Of a stretch of 6,945 bases of DNA, positions 1 to 6,945 are shown in pieces. The DNA is taken from assembly GCA_008016945.1 (NCBI GenBank), contig SSGN01000211.1, positions 1 through 6,945 of the forward strand, given 5' to 3'. The stretch's first letter is position 1, and each line of letters starts with the position of its first letter. The stretch is from Flavobacteriales bacterium. GTDB lineage: Bacteria; Bacteroidota; Bacteroidia; Flavobacteriales; PHOS-HE28. Under the pieces are notes generated by a model. The model was not told the DNA's origin and ran no database searches. It saw only the letters and a program-made list of their open reading frames with translations. Position numbers and translations under genes: made by a program.

Positions 1-1666
<1,666 letters not shown>

Positions 1667-1699
1667 GTGGTTGAAGTACGTTTTCGTGCTGCCCGCTTC

Positions 1700-1714
1700 C
1701 CAAGCCCTGTGCCA
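1700..1714 (-). promoter_or_regulatory. Candidate sigma-54-type (-24/-12) promoter for groES
   Basis: Read on the minus strand from 1714 to 1700 the sequence is TGGCACAGGGCTTGG. The sigma-54 consensus is TGGCACG-N4-TTGCW. The -24 half matches in six of seven positions, the 4-base spacer is right, and TTG of the -12 half is present. The -12 C is G here, which is a serious mismatch. A start about 12 bases downstream would give a leader of roughly 20 bases before the groES ATG. The site sits directly after the upstream terminator, where a groES promoter is needed. It remains a candidate only. Confidence 0.3.
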
Positions 1715-1718
1715 ATGA

Positions 1719-1747
1719 AAAAAGGCTGTCTTAGTGACAGCCTTTTT
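1719..1747 (-). terminator. Intrinsic (bidirectional) terminator after secG
   Basis: The 12-base arms AAAAAGGCTGTC (1719-1730) and GACAGCCTTTTT (1736-1747) are exact inverted repeats around a 5-base loop. On the minus strand the stem is followed by a T run ending at 1718, a classic Rho-independent terminator located 52 bases after the secG stop. The A/T arms are symmetrical, so it could also stop plus-strand transcription. It separates the miaB-to-secG operon from groES-groEL. Confidence 0.9.
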
Positions 1748-1764
1748 GTTGAGGATCAAAGACC

Positions 1765-1783
1765 GGCAGGAGGGTATCCTGCC
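1765..1783 (-). repeat. Small hairpin between secG stop and the terminator
   Basis: The arms GGCAGGA (1765-1771) and TCCTGCC (1777-1783) pair around a 5-base loop, 16 bases after the secG stop. No T run follows on the minus strand. It may protect the 3' end of the operon mRNA or act together with the terminator 17 bases downstream. The stem is visible; the role is inferred. Confidence 0.5.
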
Positions 1784-1799
1784 AAGGTGACAAGGGCGC

Positions 1800-2150
1800 T
1801 TACTCCGTGACAGGTGCGCCTTCGGCCGGGGTGCTTGGAGCGGTGCCTTCTTCCGCAGGTACCTGGCCTTGCTCATCGGCGGTGGGGGCCACCACCTCGG
1901 TGGCGTCCAGATCGTCCAGGTCGTTTGTGCCGGAGTTCTGGATACCGGCCGAAATGAGGCACAACACCATGAGGGTGCCGGCCAGGGTCCAGGTGCCTTT
2001 CTCGAGGAAGTCGGCTGTGCGCTGTACGCCGCCGATCTGTTGGGCTCCGGTGAAACCGGCTGCCAGGCCACCGCCTTTGGGGTTCTGGGCCAGCACGACC
2101 AGTGCGAGCAAGGCAGCGACGATGAGGATGATGATGGAGATGGCGACCAT
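1800..2150 (-). CDS. secG: Preprotein translocase subunit SecG with acidic C-terminal tail
   Basis: SecG is the small inner-membrane partner of SecYE that assists SecA-driven export. The protein is 116 residues. The first transmembrane helix is at about residues 3-21. The conserved cytoplasmic loop [13 protein letters not shown] then [18 protein letters not shown] is at about 23-54, and helix 2 is at about 55-70. The loop pattern is diagnostic for SecG, and [15 protein letters not shown] is the form I know from Bacteroidota. After helix 2 comes a 46-residue tail (71-116) rich in Asp, Glu, Ala, Pro and Thr with no fold visible. The ATG at 2150 places the first helix at the N-terminus as expected. 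It lies 5 bases after the TPR gene and is the last gene before the terminator, so it is very probably co-transcribed with the genes upstream. Confidence 0.94.
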   Translation of the reverse strand: MVAISIIILIVAALLALVVLAQNPKGGGLAAGFTGAQQIGGVQRTADFLEKGTWTLAGTLMVLCLISAGIQNSGTNDLDDLDATEVVAPTADEQGQVPAEEGTAPSTPAEGAPVTE

Positions 2151-2155
2151 GGCGA

Positions 2156-3412
2156 CTACTTGATCAGTTGAGCTTCAAGCTCTTTTTGAAGGGCCGCAAA
2201 GTAAGCGCTTTTCTCCGGGTATTTCAACGCCAGTCGCTTATAGGCCTCGATCGCTTTGGGTAGGTTGCCCTGCTTGGCATAGACCCGTGCCAGCGTTTCG
2301 GTCACCATGCCCGCCTTGTCGTCCAAGCTCCGTTTGGCCGCTTGTTGGGGGGTGAAGAAGGCGGCTTTCTGGGGTGGCGGGGCACCGGTGTTGGTGGCGG
2401 GCAGTGGGGTCTGCTGCTGGATGAACCGGTCGATCAGCGCACGGGTGTCCACCTCTCCTTTCTTCGTTGGCGTCGACGCGGGGGATAGGGGCTCGGGCTT
2501 TTCTGTCGGCCGCTCCAACCAGTCGGCGGCTGCCTCGGGCACCTCGCGCTCTCTGGCAGGCGGGGTGGGTGGTGGCGGCGCGGAGGGCTGGTCCGCGGCC
2601 GTGAGCCAGGCGGTGAAGGACAACCGGTCGTGGCGGGTGATGCAGCGGGCGGGGCCAGCGGGTTGTAGGGGGGCGATGGGGACCACCGGCCGGGGAGTGG
2701 GCAATTCCACGGGTTCGGGCCGTGGGGGCGTGGCGTGTACCTGGGGCGGGTCGGCTTCCAGCCAACGGATGTCGTAGGCATGGGAGAGCGCGGATTCCAT
2801 GATCTGGCGCTCCAGCGGGTCCTCTTCCTCCTCCTGTGCCGCCATCGGTGGTGGGGGGTGGTCCGATGGCGCTGCGGGGTCCTGCGGGGGCACTTCCGGG
2901 GTGGCGTCCTCCGTGTGGGGCAAGGCCTCTGCCACTTCGGCCTGCGGGGCCATGGCAGGGGCATCGTCGTGCGCAGGGGCCGTGGCCACGGGTGTCGCGG
3001 CGTCGGGTGCGGTGGTTTCGGCTGTGACCGTGGCCGCCGTGTCGTTGTGGATGGGCGCCACTACCTCCAAGGCCGAAGGTGCGGTGATGGGTCCGGGTTG
3101 GCTGGGCGGTGGCTCCGCAGGTGGGGGTGGGGGCGTTCCAAGGAGCGCTTCCGGCTGCGGGTATGCCGGGGCCGGTGCGGGGGCAGGGTGTGCCAGGTCG
3201 AAGAGGGCGGTGCGGGAGGGGAGGTGTGCGGCGGCCTTGCGCAGGGTCTCTTCGGAGAGCACCTCGCCGGCCTTGTGCAGGCCCACGGAACGTAGCACCT
3301 GCGCCCCAGCGAACCACGGGAACCTTTCGGCCAGGGCCTGCAGCTCGTCCAGGTCGCCGCGGTCCACCGCCGCCGCATCCTGTACCAACCGTGTCAGCCG
3401 TTCGCGTTCCAT
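2156..3412 (-). CDS. TPR-containing protein of unknown function, Pro/Ala-rich linker
   Basis: The protein is 418 residues and its function is unknown. An N-terminal helical module (about 1-73) contains LQALAERFPWFAGAQVL and LRKAAAHLPSRTALFDL, resembling the N-terminus of a family I recall only from Bacteroidota. Residues 74-197 are a low-complexity linker of Pro, Ala, Glu and Thr. Short conserved-looking islands follow: ERQIMESALSHAYDIRWLEA (201-220), RLSFTAWL (263-270) and DTRALIDRFIQQQTPLP (322-338), with more Pro-rich sequence between them. The C-terminus (about 349-413) has FFTPQQAAKRSLDD and one clear TPR-like helix pair with LARVYAKQGNLPKAIEAYKR and LALKYPEKSAYFA. There is no signal peptide or membrane helix, so it is probably cytoplasmic. 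It lies between lptE (34 bases) and secG (5 bases), which hints at an envelope or export role. That is inference from position only. Confidence 0.85.
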   Translation of the reverse strand: MERERLTRLVQDAAAVDRGDLDELQALAERFPWFAGAQVLRSVGLHKAGEVLSEETLRKAAAHLPSRTALFDLAHPAPAPAPAYPQPEALLGTPPPPPAEPPPSQPGPITAPSALEVVAPIHNDTAATVTAETTAPDAATPVATAPAHDDAPAMAPQAEVAEALPHTEDATPEVPPQDPAAPSDHPPPPMAAQEEEEDPLERQIMESALSHAYDIRWLEADPPQVHATPPRPEPVELPTPRPVVPIAPLQPAGPARCITRHDRLSFTAWLTAADQPSAPPPPTPPAREREVPEAAADWLERPTEKPEPLSPASTPTKKGEVDTRALIDRFIQQQTPLPATNTGAPPPQKAAFFTPQQAAKRSLDDKAGMVTETLARVYAKQGNLPKAIEAYKRLALKYPEKSAYFAALQKELEAQLIK

Positions 3413-3446
3413 ATCGCCTGGGTTTCCGATCGCAGGTCCCGTGGGG

Positions 3447-3980
3447 TCACCACTCGCCCAATGTCCGGTCGAAGATATCCTGCGCCAGTTGGTTGCCGAT
3501 CTCCCGGGCCAAACGTTCCTCCACCGTGGTGATGTCCATGCTGCTGTCGTAATCCGCGAATCGCGCCACCGTGAATTCCTTGTTCTTCTTGGGGTCCAGC
3601 GTGTTGATGTAGGTGACCTGCACCGTCATCGTCAACCGGTTCAGGGCGGCTGTTTCGTTCGCCTGGATGCTCACCGGCTGTACATCGTAGCCCACCAATG
3701 CGCCGCTGTACTGCACATCGCCTTCGCTCTGCTTCAGCTTCAAGGGGGTCTGGGCCAGGAGCAGGTCGCGCACGCTTTCGGTGAGCAGCTGCGCGCTCAG
3801 CGGAGTGGCCAGGGGTGCGCGCGCTTCGATCAGTTCCACGCTCATGGTCTTCGCGTTGCCCACATCGCCGCCGGAGAACCCGTAGTTGACGGAGCAGCCC
3901 GTGAGGAGGAGGAGCACGCAGATCGCAGGGAGCAACAGGCGGCCTGCTGCCGACCGCCGGCCACCGATGGTGTGCTGCAT
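3447..3980 (-). CDS. lptE: LPS-assembly lipoprotein LptE
   Basis: LptE is the outer-membrane lipoprotein that plugs and supports LptD, placing lipopolysaccharide in the outer leaflet. From the ATG at 3980 the product is 177 residues. A basic N-terminus and a hydrophobic stretch (about 14-28) end in the lipobox LTGC, with the lipidated cysteine at 29. The mature start CSVNYGFSGGDVGNAKTMSV and the later QANETAALNRLTMTVQVTY and FADYDSSMDITTVEERL match the LptE form I know from Bacteroidota. A GTG at 3986-3984, two codons upstream in frame, overlaps the previous stop (GTGA) and is an alternative start. I prefer the ATG, 2 bases after that stop. The gene is almost certainly translationally linked to the sigma-54 regulator upstream. 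No lptD is in the window. Confidence 0.93.
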   Translation of the reverse strand: MQHTIGGRRSAAGRLLLPAICVLLLLTGCSVNYGFSGGDVGNAKTMSVELIEARAPLATPLSAQLLTESVRDLLLAQTPLKLKQSEGDVQYSGALVGYDVQPVSIQANETAALNRLTMTVQVTYINTLDPKKNKEFTVARFADYDSSMDITTVEERLAREIGNQLAQDIFDRTLGEW

Positions 3981-3982
3981 GT

Positions 3983-5200
3983 TCACGGGATGTCGTATTC
4001 CTTGATCTTCCGGTAGAGGGTGCGTTCGCTGATCCCCAGCTCCGCTGCGGCGTTCTTGCGTTTGTTGCGGTGCTTGGCCAGGGCCTTGCGGATCATTTCC
4101 TTCTCCTTCTCCTCCAGGCTCAGGCTCTCCTCCACCTCTTCGGTGTGGTCGATATCCTCGTGCAAGGGCCGCCCTTGCGGGATGATGCTCACCGTGCCTG
4201 GGGCGGGCATGCTCTGTGGCATGTAGAGGGGCTCTTCGCGGAATGGCTGAGCCATGGGTGCGGGGATCGGCTGCCCGCCACTGATCGCCTTCACCTGTTC
4301 CTTCAGGGCGTTCAGGTCGTTCTTCATGTCGAACAGGAACTTGAAGATCAGCTCCCGTTCGTTGATGCTCTCGGCCGAGGTTCCGCTCATGCCACCTCCA
4401 CTGGGGACGAGCGCTGTGCCTTGGTCCGGCAGGTATTGCCGCAAGGTCTTCGCATCCACCTCGCGGGTCTGTTCGATCACGCTCATCTGCTCCACGATGT
4501 TGCGCAGTTGGCGCACGTTGCCTGGCCAGCGGTACGCGGTGAGCAGTTGCAACGCCTCATCCCGAAGGATCAACGGCGGTGCCTTGTATTTCGTGGCGGC
4601 CTCCTGGGCGAAGTAGCGGAACAGGAGATGGATGTCCTCTTTGCGTTCGCGCAAGGGCGGCACATGGATCGGCACGGTGTTCAGGCGGTAGAAGAGGTCC
4701 TCGCGGAAGGTGCCGCGTGTCACCGCTTGCATCATCTGCACGTTGGTGGCGGCCACCACGCGCACGTTGGTCTTCTGGGCCTTGCTGCTGCCCACGCGGA
4801 TGAATTCGCCGGTCTCCAGCACGCGCAACAGGCGCACCTGGGTGGTCAACGGGAGCTCGCCCACCTCGTCCAGGAAGATGGTGCCGCCATTGGCCACTTC
4901 GAAGTAACCCTTGCGTGCTTCATGGGCGCCGGTGAAGGAGCCTTTCTCATGACCGAAGAGCTCGCTGTCGATGGTGCCTTCGGGGATGGCGCCGCAGTTC
5001 ACCGCGATGTACGGGCCGTGCTTGCGTGCGCTGTACGCATGCACGATCTGCGGCAGCACCTCCTTGCCGCTTCCGCTCTCGCCCTGGATCAACACGCTGA
5101 GGTCCGTGGGGGCCACCTGGGCCGCGATCTCGATCGCACGATCGAGCCCCGGCGCGTTGCCGATGATCCCGAATCGCTGTTTGATGGGCTGCACGTTCAT
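3983..5200 (-). CDS. Sigma-54-dependent activator (AAA+ and Fis HTH, no receiver domain)
   Basis: This enhancer-binding protein would use ATP to remodel sigma-54 RNA polymerase and open target promoters. It has 405 residues. The AAA+ domain starts within about 15 residues of the N-terminus: Walker A GESGSGKE at 40-47, the sigma-54 contact loop as GSFTGA at 87-92 in place of the usual GAFTGA, Walker B GGTIFLDEVGE at 105-115, sensor I VAATN at 149-153, FREDLFYRLN at 165-174, and sensor II WPGNVRQLRN at 225-234. A linker (about 260-365) includes a likely coiled coil near 280-306. The C-terminal Fis-type helix-turn-helix spans about 366-405 (KNAAAELGISERTLYRKIKE). There is no receiver, GAF or PAS domain. 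The frame is open upstream to 5713, but that part overlaps miaB and encodes Arg/His/Gly-rich nonsense. The ATG at 5200 overlaps the miaB stop as ATGA. Its target genes are not known. Confidence 0.96.
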   Translation of the reverse strand: MNVQPIKQRFGIIGNAPGLDRAIEIAAQVAPTDLSVLIQGESGSGKEVLPQIVHAYSARKHGPYIAVNCGAIPEGTIDSELFGHEKGSFTGAHEARKGYFEVANGGTIFLDEVGELPLTTQVRLLRVLETGEFIRVGSSKAQKTNVRVVAATNVQMMQAVTRGTFREDLFYRLNTVPIHVPPLRERKEDIHLLFRYFAQEAATKYKAPPLILRDEALQLLTAYRWPGNVRQLRNIVEQMSVIEQTREVDAKTLRQYLPDQGTALVPSGGGMSGTSAESINERELIFKFLFDMKNDLNALKEQVKAISGGQPIPAPMAQPFREEPLYMPQSMPAPGTVSIIPQGRPLHEDIDHTEEVEESLSLEEKEKEMIRKALAKHRNKRKNAAAELGISERTLYRKIKEYDIP

Positions 5201-6636
5201 GCCGGTAGGGGTTCGGATGATCGGATGGAAAGGACGCTGCCCTTGAGACTCCCCGGTGTGGCGCTGTCGATGCGTGCTTTCACGAAGGTGCCGGGCGTCA
5301 GCTCCACACCATCCACGGAGCGCGGTAGGATCACCACGCTGTTCTGCGAGTTCCGGCCGAACACATGGTCCGCGCTGCGTTTGCTCACGCCTTCCACCAG
5401 CACCTCGTGCACCTGGCCCACATAGCCGAGCATGCGTTGGGCGCTCGCGATTTTCTGGGTCTCGATCACTTCCGCCAAACGTCGTCCCTTCACCTCTTCC
5501 GGGACATCGTCGGGGTATTTGCGCGCGGCCAGGGTCTTGGGTCGCTCGCTGTATTTGAACATGAAGGCCATGTCGTACTGCACCTCGCGGATCAGTGCCA
5601 GGGTGGCTTGGTGGTCCTCTTCGGTCTCGCCACAGAACCCCGTGATGATATCGGTGCTGATGGCGCAGTCGGGCATGTGCCTGCGGATGCTCGCCATGCG
5701 TTCCATGTACCATTCGCGGGTGTAACCCCGGTTCATGCGTTGGAGCACGGCGCTGCTGCCGCTCTGTACGGGCAGGTGGATGTACTTGCAGATGTTGTCA
5801 TGCCGGGCCATCACGGCCAGCACCTTGTCGGTCATGTCCTTGGGGTGGCTGGTGCTGTAACGGATGCGCAGCGTGGGGCAGGCGCGGGCCACCATTTCCA
5901 GCAGGTCGGCGAAATCCACGGTCGGCTGGTGGGCATCCGGGACGGGGCGACCCAGTGGGTCGCCGCTGCGGGTGCCATCCGCAGCGGTGGTGGCCTGCGA
6001 CGTCGATGGGCGCCATTTGTACGAATCCACGTTCTGCCCCAGCAGCGTCACCTCCCCGTAGCCCTGCGCCACCAGCTGCTCGCATTCCCGCACGATGCTC
6101 TCCGCATCGCGGCTGCGCTCCCGTCCGCGCGTGAACGGCACCACGCAGAAGGCGCACATGTTGTCGCAACCGCGCATGATGGTGACGAAGGCCGTTACGC
6201 CGTTCGTGTCCAGGCGCACCGGTTCGATCTCGCCGTAGGTCTCCTCCCGGCTCAGGAGCACGTTCACGGCCTTCTGTCCCGTGCCCACCTTATCCAGCAG
6301 GTCGGGCAGGGTGCGGTACGCGTCCGGCCCCACCACCAGGTCCACCACCTTCTTCTTCTCCAGCAGGTCCTCGCGCATGCGTTCGGCCATGCAGCCCAGC
6401 ACGCCCACCTTCAGGCCCTTGTTGCGGGCCTTCAGGTTGTTCATCTCGTTGATGCGCTGCAGCACCGTGTACTCCGCCTTCTCGCGGATGCTGCACGTGT
6501 TCAGCAGCACCAGGTCGGCTTCCTCGGCGCTCTTCACCGGGGTGTAACCGTCCTTGGCCAGGATGCTCGCCACGACTTCGCTGTCGCTCACGTTCATCTG
6601 GCAGCCGTAGCTTTCGATATAGACCTTCTTCTGCAC
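5197..6636 (-). CDS. miaB: tRNA-2-methylthio-N6-dimethylallyladenosine synthase MiaB
   Basis: MiaB is a radical-SAM methylthiotransferase that converts i6A37 to ms2i6A37 in tRNAs reading UNN codons. From the GTG at 6636 it has 479 residues. The N-terminal domain carries the three auxiliary-cluster cysteines C12 (SYGCQMN), C48 (NTCSIREKAE) and C82 (GCMAERM). The radical-SAM motif is RGCDNMCAFC, with C157, C161 and C164. LGQNVDSY, LPVQSGSS and ITGFCGETEEDH follow, and a TRAM RNA-binding domain covers about 402-470. A TTG at 6657 would add seven residues but lies inside a good promoter -7 element, so the GTG was chosen. Residues about 207-238 are an extra low-complexity segment encoded by strong palindromes. 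It is the first gene of the operon, and its stop overlaps the sigma-54 activator start by four bases. Confidence 0.97.
   Translation of the reverse strand: MQKKVYIESYGCQMNVSDSEVVASILAKDGYTPVKSAEEADLVLLNTCSIREKAEYTVLQRINEMNNLKARNKGLKVGVLGCMAERMREDLLEKKKVVDLVVGPDAYRTLPDLLDKVGTGQKAVNVLLSREETYGEIEPVRLDTNGVTAFVTIMRGCDNMCAFCVVPFTRGRERSRDAESIVRECEQLVAQGYGEVTLLGQNVDSYKWRPSTSQATTAADGTRSGDPLGRPVPDAHQPTVDFADLLEMVARACPTLRIRYSTSHPKDMTDKVLAVMARHDNICKYIHLPVQSGSSAVLQRMNRGYTREWYMERMASIRRHMPDCAISTDIITGFCGETEEDHQATLALIREVQYDMAFMFKYSERPKTLAARKYPDDVPEEVKGRRLAEVIETQKIASAQRMLGYVGQVHEVLVEGVSKRSADHVFGRNSQNSVVILPRSVDGVELTPGTFVKARIDSATPGSLKGSVLSIRSSEPLPA
5946..5987. repeat. Two adjacent palindromes inside miaB
   Basis: The first stem is GGCGACCC (5946-5953) and GGGTCGCC (5957-5964) with a 3-base loop. 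The second is CCGCTGCGG (5963-5971) and CCGCAGCGG (5979-5987) with a 7-base loop, sharing two bases with the first. Both fall in the variable insertion of MiaB, coding for about residues 217-231. Paired perfect stems in an in-frame insertion resemble palindromic elements that invade genes, but no second copy is visible in this window. Confidence 0.55.
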
Positions 6637-6654
6637 CTTCGTGGGTAAGGGGTG

Positions 6655-6685
6655 CAAAGGTACCGGATCCCCGCGGGGCTGACAA
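6655..6685 (-). promoter_or_regulatory. Bacteroidota-type promoter for the miaB operon
   Basis: On the minus strand, TTG at 6685-6683 is followed after 20 bases by TACCTTTG at 6662-6655. The -7 box fits the Bacteroidota primary-sigma consensus TAnnTTTG in every fixed position, and the TTG fits the -33 element. Transcription would start near 6647-6650, a little over ten bases before the GTG start of miaB. It probably drives miaB, the sigma-54 activator, lptE, the TPR gene and secG. The spacer contains the palindrome CCCCGCGGGG at 6669-6678. Confidence 0.7.
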
Positions 6686-6753
6686 CGTGGCAGTTCGGGC
6701 TATGCGTTGCACCTCGGACAGGGGTCGGCAACGGCAAGGGCGGGTTACGCACC

Positions 6754-6792
6754 AGGTAGGCGATATCGGCCTAGGTAGCACCACGCGTGGTG
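6754..6792. promoter_or_regulatory. Dyads and direct repeats upstream of miaB
   Basis: CACCACGCGTGGTG at 6779-6792 is a perfect 14-bp palindrome. Next to it is an imperfect dyad, TAGG-CGATATCG-g-CCTA (6757-6773), flanked by two AGGTAG copies at 6754-6759 and 6773-6778. All lie about 70-110 bases upstream of the miaB -33 element, in what may be a divergent promoter region. They could be binding sites for a regulator. Palindromes also arise by chance in GC-rich DNA, so confidence is low. Confidence 0.3.
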
Positions 6793-6863
6793 GACCTTGG
6801 GCGAACGGGGCCATGGCGTATTCCTGCCGGATCCGCTTTTTCCCCTGCCGACCTGATACCATT

Positions 6864-6945
6864 ATGCACTACCGAGCCGGTGATGAAGATCCGGCCGAGC
6901 TCAGCGATCTGGACCACTGGGGTGATAGCGTGAAGGGTGCGAGGC
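6864..6945 (+). CDS. Possible start of a divergent hypothetical gene, cut by window edge
   Basis: An ATG at 6864-6866 opens a plus-strand frame of 27 codons that is still open at the window edge. It begins MHYRAGDEDPAELSDLDHWG and is acidic. I do not recognise it. About two thirds of third codon positions are G or C, which fits the genome but does not prove coding. A weak promoter-like pair, TTG at 6797-6799 and TATTCCTG at 6819-6826 with a 19-base spacer, lies upstream. A competing open minus-strand frame covers 6771-6944. The rest of 6663-6945 shows no RNA gene and no convincing CDS. Confidence 0.2.
   Translation, partial: MHYRAGDEDPAELSDLDHWGDSVKGAR

Noticed and set aside
1667..1703. Weak primary-sigma promoter for groES (TTGG then TACTTCAA)
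   Set aside because: Only TA and one T of the -7 box fit, and the start would fall almost on the ATG.
1667..1800. CIRCE operator (TTAGCACTC-N9-GAGTGCTAA) upstream of groES
   Set aside because: I looked for it and found no match to either half, so HrcA control through CIRCE is not supported here.
1667..2071. N-terminal extension of groES
   Set aside because: It runs through the terminator and secG, and GroES has normal length from the ATG at 1666.
5201..5713. N-terminal extension of the sigma-54 activator
   Set aside because: It overlaps the TRAM end of miaB in another frame and shows no receiver-domain motif. The ATG at 5200 in an ATGA overlap gives a normal start.
2799..6648. Three long plus-strand open frames (2799-4016, 4070-5425, 5365-6648)
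   Set aside because: Each lies opposite confidently identified minus-strand genes and has shadow-like composition rich in His, Arg, Gly and Ala with no motif.
6669..6678. Palindrome CCCCGCGGGG in the miaB promoter spacer
   Set aside because: A 10-bp G/C palindrome is not rare in GC-rich DNA. It is mentioned with the promoter but not claimed as an operator.
6771..6944. Minus-strand frame entering from the right edge with stop at 6773-6771
   Set aside because: 57 codons with no recognisable motif, competing with the plus-strand frame at 6864. It could be the tail of a gene, but nothing supports that beyond being open.

Overview
The window looks like chromosomal DNA from a GC-rich member of the Bacteroidota. 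The evidence is a Bacteroidota-type LptE lipoprotein, a SecG and a TPR protein of the kind seen in that phylum, genes without Shine-Dalgarno sequences, and a promoter matching the phylum's TTG / TAnnTTTG consensus. A GC-rich flavobacterial lineage is my best guess but is not proven. All seven confident genes lie on the minus strand, so transcription runs from right to left. No mobile element, CRISPR array, tRNA or rRNA was found.

Layout from right to left, in transcription order. At 6637-6945 lie the miaB leader and promoter, several short dyads, and the possible start of a divergent plus-strand gene cut by the window edge. miaB (tRNA ms2i6A37 methylthiotransferase) runs 6636-5197. Its stop overlaps the start of a sigma-54 activator lacking a receiver domain (5200-3983) in an ATGA. 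lptE (LPS outer-membrane insertion lipoprotein) starts 2 bases after the activator's stop and ends at 3447. A TPR-containing protein of unknown function follows after 34 bases (3412-2156), then secG after 5 bases (2150-1800). A strong intrinsic terminator at 1719-1747 closes this apparent five-gene operon. groES (1666-1373) and groEL (1319 to beyond position 1) form a separate chaperonin operon, and groEL lacks about its last 105 codons.

The tight packing suggests that tRNA modification, a sigma-54 regulator, LPS export, the TPR protein and the Sec translocon subunit SecG are co-transcribed from the miaB promoter. I recall this gene order as common in Bacteroidota, so the core is ordinary conserved chromosome rather than an accessory island. 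The points most worth checking are a sigma-54-like promoter between the terminator and groES, a palindrome-rich in-frame insertion in miaB, a corrected miaB start, and the uncharacterised TPR protein between lptE and secG. I saw no clear sign of a wholly new multi-gene system.
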